Assembly: GCF_036880985.1 (NCBI RefSeq)
Contig: NZ_JBAJNO010000009.1
Location: 2,950,501-3,014,500, forward strand
Length of the DNA: 64,000 nucleotides
From: Limibacter armeniacum
Lineage (GTDB): Bacteria; Bacteroidota; Bacteroidia; Cytophagales; Flammeovirgaceae
Direction of reading: 5' to 3'
The position numbers and the translations under genes are program-made. Positions 1 through 8,210 of this stretch are shown piece by piece. How positions within the stretch are numbered: the stretch's first letter is position 1; each line of letters opens with the position of its first letter. Under the pieces are notes generated by a model. That model saw only the letters and a list, made by a program, of their open reading frames with translations. It did not search any database and was not told where the DNA came from.

Positions 1-1
1 T

Positions 2-409
2 GCAGGTGGTACTTTCAAACGTACAGAGTCACTGGTAAGTGATGTAGCCAAGTTTGGAAGGGAGACTTCTACCAAGATGATTCAAGGTAGCCGAGACCTT
101 AGTGAAATGGTTTTTCAGCGTTCTGGAGAAATGGTAGGCGCAACGCTAAGCATGACAAAAGAAGTGTCTTCAAAAGCCGTTCAGCTAGTTAAAATGCCAG
201 TTGAAATCTCAGGTAAGTTATTGAATGACACTTATTCTACCAGTAAAGAGACTGCCGATAGGGTTGTGGCTACAATTTCGAGTAACCTCCCACTGAAATC
301 ATTTGGCAAAGTAGAAGGAAAAGGCAAGGTGAAGGATTTTACTTTGGCTGAGTTTGCAATGAATGGTGTGTATGCTGCTGCAAACCGTGTAGTCAGTATA
401 GTAAAATAA
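2..409 (+). CDS. Hypothetical helical protein, 5'-truncated by the window edge
   Basis: The reading frame is already open at base 2 and runs to a TAA at 407-409, so the start lies before the window; an internal ATG at 77 would leave 110 residues. What is visible is a Ser/Thr/Lys/Val-rich, probably amphipathic-helical sequence (repeated patterns such as SKAVQLVKMPVEIS and TADRVVATISS) without Cys, without an obvious membrane segment and without a catalytic motif. The low complexity resembles phasin-like or apolipoprotein-like helical proteins, but this is only an impression and no family is claimed. It is followed at once by a strong hairpin terminator shared with the convergent fmt gene. Confidence 0.6.
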   Translation, partial: AGGTFKRTESLVSDVAKFGRETSTKMIQGSRDLSEMVFQRSGEMVGATLSMTKEVSSKAVQLVKMPVEISGKLLNDTYSTSKETADRVVATISSNLPLKSFGKVEGKGKVKDFTLAEFAMNGVYAAANRVVSIVK

Positions 410-431
410 CCATCTAATTGAGTATACATAT

Positions 432-474
432 AAAAGGCTGTGACAGTATCTAAAATCCTTGTCACAGCCTTTTT
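432..474. terminator. Bidirectional intrinsic terminator
   Basis: A stem of about 14 bp (AAAAGGCTGTGACA paired with TGTCACAGCCTTTT) has A-tracts on the left and T-tracts on the right, so it can end the plus-strand gene ending at 409 and the minus-strand fmt gene ending at 487. Confidence 0.85.
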
Positions 475-486
475 GCTTATTTAGAA

Positions 487-1407
487 CTAGAATTGCTTAC
501 CTCTTAGAAAGTCTTCAATCTTCATCCGTTTCTTGCCTTCCATCTGCCACTCTTTAATGTTGATATAACCGTCGGCTGTATTCAGATAGAAATACGTTTT
601 ATTGTCCGTTACATACTCTTTGTCGCCTTCGAAGGTAACATCACTTTCCTGACCTTTTTTCGCGTCGTAGATTTTGTAAACTTTGCCCTCGATTTTGGTC
701 CATGCACATGGATAAGGAGCTAATCCACGAATAAAGTCATATACCTGCTTAGTAGGTTTGTTGAGGTCAATCTCACATGTTTCCTTAAAGATCTTTGGAG
801 CTTCAACTGTTTCACCAGGTTGCGAACTTAAAGTGTAGTTGTCATTTTCAATAGCTTGAACCGTCTTCAGTACAAGTTTGCTTCCCCTTGCCATTAGGCG
901 TGTATAGAGTGACCCAACATTATCATCTTCATGGATAGGCTCTCTATCTTGCATAATAATGTCTCCTGTATCAATTTCATGTTTAAGGAAAAAAGTAGAA
1001 ACACCTGTTTCTGTTTCTCCATTGATAATCGCCCAATTGATAGGAGCTGCACCTCTGTATTTAGGAAGCAACGATGCGTGTAAGTTGAATGTGCCGATTT
1101 CAGGCATGTCCCAGACAGCTTCAGGTAACATACGGAAAGCTACAACAATTTGAAGGTTGGCGTTGAGACTTTTCAGCTCTTCTTGAAATGCAGGGTCCTT
1201 CAGGTTTTTTGGCTGCAAGACGTTTAAGTTATTGGCTACTGCAAACGCTTTAACAGGAGAGGAGTTCAACTTATGGCCTCTGCCTGCCGGTTTGTCAGGA
1301 GCAGTAATAACACCTACTACATTGTAACCGTTGTTTATCAATATTTCGAGGGAAGGCACCGCAAACTCTGGAGTTCCCATAAATACAATCCGAAGTTCTT
1401 TTTTCAT
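487..1407 (-). CDS. fmt: Methionyl-tRNA formyltransferase
   Basis: Transfers a formyl group from 10-formyl-THF to the amino group of Met-tRNA(fMet) in the cytoplasm. The N-terminus MKKELRIVFMGTPEFAVPSL starts the Rossmann-like formyltransferase domain. The loop GRGHKLNSSPVK, the catalytic/folate motif NLHASLLPKYRGAAPINWAI and GVSTFFLKHEIDTGDII are all present. The last 100 residues form the tRNA-binding OB-like domain (FIRGLAPYPCAWT). The frame extends 19 codons further upstream to 1464, but the conserved domain begins at the ATG at 1405-1407, giving about 306 residues, the usual length. It lies 67 bp downstream of the TrmH-type methyltransferase on the same strand, so co-transcription is likely. 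Confidence 0.96.
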   Translation of the reverse strand: MKKELRIVFMGTPEFAVPSLEILINNGYNVVGVITAPDKPAGRGHKLNSSPVKAFAVANNLNVLQPKNLKDPAFQEELKSLNANLQIVVAFRMLPEAVWDMPEIGTFNLHASLLPKYRGAAPINWAIINGETETGVSTFFLKHEIDTGDIIMQDREPIHEDDNVGSLYTRLMARGSKLVLKTVQAIENDNYTLSSQPGETVEAPKIFKETCEIDLNKPTKQVYDFIRGLAPYPCAWTKIEGKVYKIYDAKKGQESDVTFEGDKEYVTDNKTYFYLNTADGYINIKEWQMEGKKRMKIEDFLRGKQF

Positions 1408-1474
1408 AATAGTCTTGGGAGAAGAAGTATTTGGTTTGTTGACTGTTTCAAAAGTTGAATACAATCAAAATATT

Positions 1475-2188
1475 TTATTCGTATTTAGACCTCTGTTTCT
1501 TGTAGAAATCTTTTACATGCGTTTCTACCTTATTAATGACTTTCAAAATCCAACGGATTTCTTGCCTTTTGTATTCTTCAGGTGAAAGCTGCCATTTGAT
1601 GTCTTGGCTGTTGTGCAACTTAGTCATCAGGTGGTTTAAGCTAACTGCTGCGGATACTGAAATGTTGAAGCTTTCACTGAACCCATACATTGGAATACGA
1701 ATTTTGTAGTCGGCTTCTGAGAGTGCATAGTCTGTCAGACCGGTGGATTCGGTACCAAACATCAACGCTACTTTGTCGTCCAAAGGAAGCTCGTCTAGAG
1801 TCATATCCGTATGTGGAGTGGTAGCAACAATCTTGTATCCATTGTTTTTTAGTTGCTTGATCGCATCTTCATTGGAAGAGTAATGGTGTCTGTCAACCCA
1901 TTTGGAAGCTCCTTTTACCACCTTTTTGTTCAGCTCATAGGTATGTTCTACCTCAATGATATGCAAGTCCTGTATGCCAAAACAATCGCATGAACGAATC
2001 ACGGCACTGGCATTTTGCGGTTGGTATATATCTTCCAACACCACTGTTACGTGGCGCGTGCGATGAGCCAACACTTTTTCAAATAGCTGTTGCTTGTTTG
2101 GCGTGACAAATGACCTTAGGTATTGGTAGGCTGATTCGTCTTCTGCTATGCGATTAATTAAGTCTTTATTATCTGCAATTCCCGTCAT
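1475..2188 (-). CDS. TrmH/SpoU-family RNA 2'-O-methyltransferase
   Basis: SPOUT methyltransferase that should 2'-O-methylate an RNA ribose using SAM. The three SpoU motifs are visible: N-x3-AVIRSCDCFG near residue 60, LMFGTESTGL near 140 and IPMYGFSESFNISVSAAVSLNHLM near 165-190, whose glycines and backbone make the trefoil knot. The roughly 40-residue basic C-terminal helix (RRQEIRWILKVINKVE-like) and the 237-residue length fit TrmH, the tRNA guanosine-18 enzyme, better than the longer RlmB type. The exact target RNA cannot be read from sequence. Probably the first gene of a two-gene unit with fmt. Confidence 0.9.
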   Translation of the reverse strand: MTGIADNKDLINRIAEDESAYQYLRSFVTPNKQQLFEKVLAHRTRHVTVVLEDIYQPQNASAVIRSCDCFGIQDLHIIEVEHTYELNKKVVKGASKWVDRHHYSSNEDAIKQLKNNGYKIVATTPHTDMTLDELPLDDKVALMFGTESTGLTDYALSEADYKIRIPMYGFSESFNISVSAAVSLNHLMTKLHNSQDIKWQLSPEEYKRQEIRWILKVINKVETHVKDFYKKQRSKYE

Positions 2189-2213
2189 GATCTTAAAACA
2201 GATATGGAAACCA

Positions 2214-2265
2214 AGACAAAAGACTTGAGAATAGGTAAGAAAAATCTCCCATAATTCTCAAGTCT
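2214..2265 (-). terminator. Intrinsic terminator of the binding-protein gene
   Basis: A 12-bp stem (AGACTTGAGAAT / ATTCTCAAGTCT) is followed, on the minus strand only, by TTTTGTCTT. It therefore ends transcription from the gene that stops at 2308, before the TrmH-type gene starts. Confidence 0.75.
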
Positions 2266-2307
2266 CCTGTTTGGCTTCTAATATCTTGTGTCTAGTATCT
2301 CACAAAT

Positions 2308-4050
2308 CTACTCTTTATCCTTACTGGCATTTTCGCCTTCTTGTTGCTTGTTGATTAGCACCAGCTTCCCTTGTTGAAACTTAATCAATGGTACATACTG
2401 GTTGTCATTGGCATTGGTGTAATCATGTCCTGGATAAATAAAACCATTTTGGAAACCCGTTTCATGCAACTTGTTCTGGAAGTATTTACCATGTAAGTGC
2501 ATAACCTTTCCAAAGAAATAAATAGTTTCAAACCCTTTATAAGTAAAGTCCGAGGCAATGTTGTTAAAACGTTGCTGATATTCTTTGTCAATCATTCGGA
2601 CATTATTTGTATCAGGGTTAACATATTCAGGTGCAATGATTGTTACATGCCCTCCTTCCAACTGACTAAACCCTAGTTGTTCAAATGTCAACCAATCATC
2701 AGGTACATATACGGGTGCCAACGCTTTTAATGACTGTAAGGCACTCAGTACATTCATGGAAGGAATTTCTTTTGTAGTACTGATAATTACATGTGCAGAT
2801 GTACTGTCAAGTGCAACACCCAATGTGTCCATAGCCAAAGGAGTGAAGCTTTCTTGTGCAACCGTAAAGCCATCAGCATAATCATACTCTTGGAATACTT
2901 GAACGACACCACCCAACGACTCAAATTCATCTTTGTAAGCTTCAGCTAAAGCTTTTTCCTTTGTTGAAGCCCCATAAATGATATAGGCTTTTGCAGTGTC
3001 CTGCTGGCTATGTAAATACCTTGCAAGTTGTTTGCCTTGCGTATTGTAAGAAGCGGCAGTAAGGTATGATTGCTCTGAATCTTCCAGCACACGAGGGTGC
3101 ATAGAAATAGGGTTAACCATTGGAGTACCCGTACTGTCAGCGTATCTTTTTACGATTGGAAGCATATCCCCATAAAGCGGTCCAATAATCAGGTCAATGT
3201 TTGCCATCACTGGAGAAGCCAATAATTGCTCTACGACAGCAGAATCTCTTTTTGTATCGTAGGCAAACAGCTCAATTTTGATACCTTCCTTAGTCAACTG
3301 TTCTTGACCGAGTTTGATACCTTGGTAGATGTTATAGACAAACTCGTTCTTTATTGATAAGGAAGTAGGATCAACTTTGTCTTCATAAAAAGGCATCATA
3401 ACCCCAATATTGTAGACGTCCTTGATTCCAGCATTCATGACCTTTGTATAAGCTTCTTTTTGGTCGCCACCATATTGAGCAATCAGCTTTGTAGTTTGGG
3501 CTTCATCCCTTTTGTCCTTTGGTGTATGCAATGCTTTAGCCAAGAGACCTTTTCCTATTCTTTCTTGTTTTGGGAATTGGCTATACAGTTTTTGCATATC
3601 CTCATAGCTCAACTTTGCCCAAATACTTTTTTCAGAGGTTTTCGTAGCGTCATCCAGTTTCTTTGATGGAACGGAAGCCATAATCGTTGCGGCTGTCAGG
3701 AAGTCACCTTTATCAGCCAACATACCAGCTAGAGATACTTTGACCTCATTGATATTTTCCCAGTCTCCGTGTTCTGATACCAAATGCTCCAATGTATTGA
3801 TCGCTTCATCCTCGTGGTTTGAGTTGAAACAAGCTGTCGCATAAAGGTAATGGCAGTATTCAACCAACAGGTTCTTTGGGTTGTCCTGATTGATGCTTTC
3901 TAGTACGATTCGTGCTTGTGCATACTTCTTCTGGTCAACCAGCTGCTTACCGTATTCATATTTCTTGCGAATGTCGGCTGCTGATTGTGCATTCAGGTTT
4001 CCCAGAATACCGAGAAGCGCCAGCCAAACCAAAAAGTATTTACTCATCAT
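2308..4050 (-). CDS. Secreted TPR plus periplasmic-binding-fold protein (LpoA/ABC receptor-like)
   Basis: 580 residues. A signal peptide (MSKYFLVWLALLGILGNLNAQ) precedes about 180 residues of helical TPR-like sequence, then from about residue 210 a type I periplasmic-binding fold begins (VYNIGVMMPFYEDK, NIYQGIKLGQEQL, DLIIGPLYGDMLPIVKRYAD, GASTKEKALAEAYKDEFESLGG). This arrangement occurs in Bacteroidota proteins annotated as amino-acid ABC substrate-binding proteins and resembles LpoA/YraM, which regulates peptidoglycan synthases. No transporter genes are adjacent, so an envelope role is as plausible as uptake. MMSK gives two possible starts 3 bp apart (4050 or 4047). Monocistronic: terminator downstream, long non-coding region upstream. 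Confidence 0.82.
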   Translation of the reverse strand: MMSKYFLVWLALLGILGNLNAQSAADIRKKYEYGKQLVDQKKYAQARIVLESINQDNPKNLLVEYCHYLYATACFNSNHEDEAINTLEHLVSEHGDWENINEVKVSLAGMLADKGDFLTAATIMASVPSKKLDDATKTSEKSIWAKLSYEDMQKLYSQFPKQERIGKGLLAKALHTPKDKRDEAQTTKLIAQYGGDQKEAYTKVMNAGIKDVYNIGVMMPFYEDKVDPTSLSIKNEFVYNIYQGIKLGQEQLTKEGIKIELFAYDTKRDSAVVEQLLASPVMANIDLIIGPLYGDMLPIVKRYADSTGTPMVNPISMHPRVLEDSEQSYLTAASYNTQGKQLARYLHSQQDTAKAYIIYGASTKEKALAEAYKDEFESLGGVVQVFQEYDYADGFTVAQESFTPLAMDTLGVALDSTSAHVIISTTKEIPSMNVLSALQSLKALAPVYVPDDWLTFEQLGFSQLEGGHVTIIAPEYVNPDTNNVRMIDKEYQQRFNNIASDFTYKGFETIYFFGKVMHLHGKYFQNKLHETGFQNGFIYPGHDYTNANDNQYVPLIKFQQGKLVLINKQQEGENASKDKE

Positions 4051-4746
4051 TATTTTATATTAGTCAGTTCTAGTAATAATCTAATTTATAGGCGGTAAAA
4101 ATATCAAATAAAAACCACAGTAACCAATTAGAGCGGGTGTCGATGGTAGCCAATGTTATCTGATAACAAGAAAAAATATCATCGCATTTCTCGTGCCACT
4201 CAAATGATGTTGGGAGGAAAGGGAAAAATAATTTTTTTAGTCCATTATGGGATAGTTGAATTGTTAATACCTAAATACTCTTTTGCTACCTACTGAAAGT
4301 AATGAGAATAGCAATTAAGCGATGCGTTAGCTTATTATTTTAGATGTTTGAACTTTATCTCTATAACCGTTTTTAGGTGCACTTTTTTATGGTTTTAGAT
4401 CAATGTTATTGATGAGGTATTGATTTTGTAAATTATCAAGAAAGTAGAGTGTTAGTAAAGGTAGTGCTTTTTTATAAGTGATAGTATGGTTGGGTTTTAT
4501 TGCTTGTGTTGATAATGATGAGGTCTTGTAGTATTTGTTAAATTTGATTATGAGTGTTTTGTGTGTGGTTTTTTAGTCAAGTATGCCTGTCAGGTATGTT
4601 GATTTATTTGAAGGTTTGAGAATGTAGAGGTTAGTTTTGATTTTTTAAATGGAATTTTTTTGACTAATAGGAGTATTTTGAGATTTTAGTATTTGTAAAT
4701 TCTAATTCATTATTAAATCAAATGTAACTTTTTAATTAAAGAACAC
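4051..4746. other. Long non-coding region, strongly C-depleted on the plus strand
   Basis: No plausible gene in 696 bases. It must hold the promoters of the divergent genes at 4050 (minus) and 4747 (plus). From about 4381 to 4680 the plus strand is very poor in C: by hand count 11 C against 74 G in 300 bases, the rest T and A. This abrupt asymmetry is unlike the flanking genes. Confidence 0.7.
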
Positions 4747-7602
4747 ATGTCAAATTACTTTTTTAGAATAATTAGTATTGCTACTCTACTAATGACTTCT
4801 CAACTGATTTTTGCCCAAAAACTAGTAGAAAAGGTTGAGTCAGGAGAAAATGACTGGACAATTCCTTACCAAAAATATGTTTTGGATAATGGCTTGACAG
4901 TAATTCTTCATCAAGATTTATCAGACCCATTAGTTCATGTTGATGTGACCTACCACGTAGGCTCTGCCAGAGAAGAATTAAACAAATCTGGATTTGCGCA
5001 CTTCTTTGAACATATGATGTTTCAAGGTTCGGAGAATGTAGCGGATGAAGAGCACTTCAAAGTTGTAACTGCCTCTGGAGGTACACTGAACGGTACAACA
5101 AATAGAGACAGAACAAACTATTTTGAGACAGTTCCTAGTAACCAGCTGGAGACCATGCTGTGGCTGGAAGCAGACAGGATGGGTTATTTTCTGGATGCTG
5201 TGACACAGGAGAAATTTGAAGTTCAAAGGGCTACTGTAAAAAATGAAAAGCAGCAGAATTATGACAACCGTCCTTACGGTATGTTCAGAGAGAAAAATGC
5301 AGAAGCACTTTATCCATACGGACACCCCTATTCTTGGTTGACAATTGGACTTTTGGAAGACTTGGATAGAGTAGATGTGGCTGACTTGAAGAAGTTTTTC
5401 CTGAGATGGTACGGTCCCAACAATGCTACCTTGACTATTGGAGGTAATATAGATGTTAAGCAAACTTTAGCATGGGTTAATAAGTACTTTGGAAAAATTC
5501 CTGTCGGACCTGAGGTTGAAGACATGAAGTTGGAAGCGCCTGTTTTGGATAAAGACCGTTATGTGTCTTATGTAGATAACAATATCCGTTTTCCAGCCCT
5601 TCTATTTACTTACCCTACAGTTCCTGAGTTCCATAAGGATGAAGCCGCTCTTGAGTGTTTGGCTGATATTATTGGTCAAGGTCAGGATTCTTATTTCTAC
5701 AAGAAATTTGTTTTGACTCAAAAGGCGATTCAGGCTTCTATTTTTAACCCTACTTCTGAGTTGGCGGGTGAGTTTACAATGTTTGTCCTTCCTTACCCAG
5801 GAACTTCATTAAGTGACTTTGAAGGAATGATGAGAGAGGCATTAGTAGAGTTTGAGCAGGAAGGCGTTTCAGATGAGGACCTGCAAAAGTTCAAAGCCAA
5901 AAAAGAAGCTGGAGCATTAAGAACATTAGAATCAGTTAGAGGTAAAGTATCTAGCCTTGCGCACTTTGAAACATTCTTGGATAACCCTAACTATTTCCCA
6001 GAGTCATTGAAGAGTTATCAGGAATTGACCAAGGAAGATGTGATCAGGGTATACAACAAGTATATCAAAGGTCAGTATGCAGTTATTCAGAGTGTGTTGC
6101 CTAAAGGAATGGAAAATATGGCAGCTAAACCTGACAACTATCAAGTGGACAAGACTGTTAAAAACACATTTCCGACTACAGACTATGCTAAGGTGGCAGA
6201 AAGAAAGTCGCCTAAAGATGACTTTGACAGAAGTGTAAAACCAAGTCCAGGAGCAAACCCAACAATAGAAGTACCTCAATTGTGGAAAGAGACATTTGCG
6301 AACGGCATCAAGATCATTGGAACTGAAAATAAGGAGACTCCATCCGTTACATTGAGATTGTACATTGAAGGTGGACATCTTTTAGAAAAAGACAATCTGG
6401 ATAAGGCCGGTATTGCATCTCTGACAGCTTCATTGATGGGTGAAGGGACAGAAAACTACTCTGCAGCTGAGTTTGAAAATGAGTTGGAAAAACTGGGAAG
6501 CTCGATTTCAGTTGGAAGTGGTCAGTCAGGCACTTATATCAGTGTAAACACATTGACGAAGCATATAGACAGAACACTGGAGTTATTAGAAGAAAGGCTC
6601 TTCAGACCTAAGTTTACAGAGGAAGACTTAGCTAGAGTAAAGAAACAGACTCTGGAAAGTATCAAGGCGAGTAAAAAACAGCCAGTGCCGATTGCAAACA
6701 GTGTATTTAACACAGTATTGTATGGTAAAGGTAATGTACTGGCAATATCATCTGAGGGTACAGAAGCATCTGTCGAGGCACTTACCTTGGAGGATGTCAA
6801 TCAGTTCTATAAAGAAAGTTATGTTCCTCAACTATCACAGTTGGTTGTGGTGGGAGATATAACTAAGGAAAGTCTGTTGGCTAAAATAGATTTCTTGTCA
6901 ACATGGAAAGCAAATGACCTTCAGGCTCCTACAATTGAGGTAACTCCAAAAAATGAAGGTACAGTACTGTACTTGGTAGATAAGCCAAATGCTCCTCAGT
7001 CTGAAATCAGGATAGGTTACGTGACCAACTTGAAATATGATGTAGAGGGTGAATACTTTAAGTCTACGCTGATGAACTACCCATTGGGTGGAGCATTCAA
7101 CAGCAGAATTAACCTGAACCTGAGAGAGGATAAAGGATGGACATACGGAGCCAGATCAAGTTTTTATGGAGATAAGTTGACTGGAGAGTTTGTAGCATCA
7201 GCAGGAGTTAAGGCAGTGGCAACTGACAGTGCCGTGTATGAGATGATGTCTGAGATTCAAGAGTACTATAAGGAAGGCATTACACCGGAAGAGCTTGATT
7301 TTATGAAAAGTTCTGTTGGCCAAAAAGATGCGTTGAAGTATGAGACGCCAGGTCAGAAGGCTGCATTCCTAAATAGAATCATTCAATATGATTTGTCAGA
7401 AGGTTATGTGAAGAAGCAGAATAAAATCATTTCCAAGATCAAGGCTGAAAACGTTAATGAGCTTGCCCGTAAATACCTTGACCCATCAAAGATGGTGATC
7501 ATTGTAGTAGGAGATAAAGCATCATTGAAAGATAAATTGGCTCGATTGGGTTATGAAATTGTGGAACTGGATGCAGATGGAAATGAAGTGGCTGTAAAGT
7601 AA
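4747..7602 (+). CDS. Secreted two-domain M16 zinc metalloprotease
   Basis: 951-residue insulinase/pitrilysin-type peptidase. The signal peptide ends at ...QLIFAQ. The inverted zinc site HFFEH is at residues 85-89 (H85 and H89 ligands, E88 general base), with the distal ligand in VKNEKQQ, E167. The second half (from about 510, LWKETFANGIKIIGTENKETPSVTLRLYIEGG) is a catalytically dead M16 copy, as is typical, with the substrate-binding RINLNLREDKGWTYGARSSF segment near residue 780. It likely degrades peptides in the periplasm. It stands alone, with long non-coding flanks and a terminator. A second, one-domain M16 gene lies at 31454. Confidence 0.93.
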   Translation: MSNYFFRIISIATLLMTSQLIFAQKLVEKVESGENDWTIPYQKYVLDNGLTVILHQDLSDPLVHVDVTYHVGSAREELNKSGFAHFFEHMMFQGSENVADEEHFKVVTASGGTLNGTTNRDRTNYFETVPSNQLETMLWLEADRMGYFLDAVTQEKFEVQRATVKNEKQQNYDNRPYGMFREKNAEALYPYGHPYSWLTIGLLEDLDRVDVADLKKFFLRWYGPNNATLTIGGNIDVKQTLAWVNKYFGKIPVGPEVEDMKLEAPVLDKDRYVSYVDNNIRFPALLFTYPTVPEFHKDEAALECLADIIGQGQDSYFYKKFVLTQKAIQASIFNPTSELAGEFTMFVLPYPGTSLSDFEGMMREALVEFEQEGVSDEDLQKFKAKKEAGALRTLESVRGKVSSLAHFETFLDNPNYFPESLKSYQELTKEDVIRVYNKYIKGQYAVIQSVLPKGMENMAAKPDNYQVDKTVKNTFPTTDYAKVAERKSPKDDFDRSVKPSPGANPTIEVPQLWKETFANGIKIIGTENKETPSVTLRLYIEGGHLLEKDNLDKAGIASLTASLMGEGTENYSAAEFENELEKLGSSISVGSGQSGTYISVNTLTKHIDRTLELLEERLFRPKFTEEDLARVKKQTLESIKASKKQPVPIANSVFNTVLYGKGNVLAISSEGTEASVEALTLEDVNQFYKESYVPQLSQLVVVGDITKESLLAKIDFLSTWKANDLQAPTIEVTPKNEGTVLYLVDKPNAPQSEIRIGYVTNLKYDVEGEYFKSTLMNYPLGGAFNSRINLNLREDKGWTYGARSSFYGDKLTGEFVASAGVKAVATDSAVYEMMSEIQEYYKEGITPEELDFMKSSVGQKDALKYETPGQKAAFLNRIIQYDLSEGYVKKQNKIISKIKAENVNELARKYLDPSKMVIIVVGDKASLKDKLARLGYEIVELDADGNEVAVK

Positions 7603-7628
7603 TTGCAGTTTGATTAGAATTTACAAAT

Positions 7629-7672
7629 GAATTGGAGGTATTTGACAAAAGTCAGTGCCTCCAATTTTTTTG
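7629..7672 (+). terminator. Intrinsic terminator of the M16 protease gene
   Basis: Stem AATTGGAGG / CCTCCAATT with an A/C-rich loop, followed by a T-run at about 7664-7670, starting 27 bp after the stop codon at 7602. Confidence 0.85.
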
Positions 7673-8210
7673 TTTTTGCTATTTATGAATGAGGAGGCGA
7701 TTAGTGATTGAAATTCATTTTCAGTAACAATGTGTAGTAAATAGTAAATTACACATTGATTGATTTTTTATTTTTGTAGGCTGAAGAGGTTAATGTGTGT
7801 TAGTTTTTTGGTTACAAAATGCTCTTAAAAGTGAGGTTAAGCGGTTAAGAAGTGATTTTGTAAGTAGAACTTTGTGTTGAGCATTATTTTGGTTTTTATT
7901 TTATGTAAATTAGGGCATTCCTTTAAATAGCTAATTGTTTTAGACCTAATCTGCCTTTTGGATTAGGTCTTTTTTATATTTCGTTAATGTTATAGTGAAA
8001 CTGTGTATTTAAAATATAATTCATTGTGTGTATAATGAAACAACAAACTTGTTAGGTGGTTTGAAATTCAAAATGCATTTCTTTAATCAATTATGAACTA
8101 TCAAGTGTTTGAGTTAATATTTTTTAATATTTCTATTTGATTAGGGTAAAAATGAATACACAGTGAAGTCATTTCTTTGGGGACTCCAAATAACTAAACG
8201 AAATGACTTT
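7673..8210 (+). other. Non-coding region with an orphan terminator
   Basis: About 540 bases without a convincing gene. The M16 transcript should already have ended at 7672, yet a second strong terminator sits at 7942-7976, leaving room for a short independent transcript. The remainder (7980-8210) is AT-rich leader and promoter sequence of the PhoX-like lipoprotein gene. Confidence 0.55.
7942..7976 (+). terminator. Orphan intrinsic terminator
   Basis: A perfect 10-bp stem (AGACCTAATC / GATTAGGTCT) with a 9-nt loop, then six or more T. No coding gene ends just upstream; the nearest stop is 340 bp away and has its own terminator. Confidence 0.8.

Noticed and set aside
8163-8210. Earlier start for the PhoX-like lipoprotein
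   Set aside because: The 16 extra residues are polar and would displace the clear lipoprotein signal that begins at 8211.
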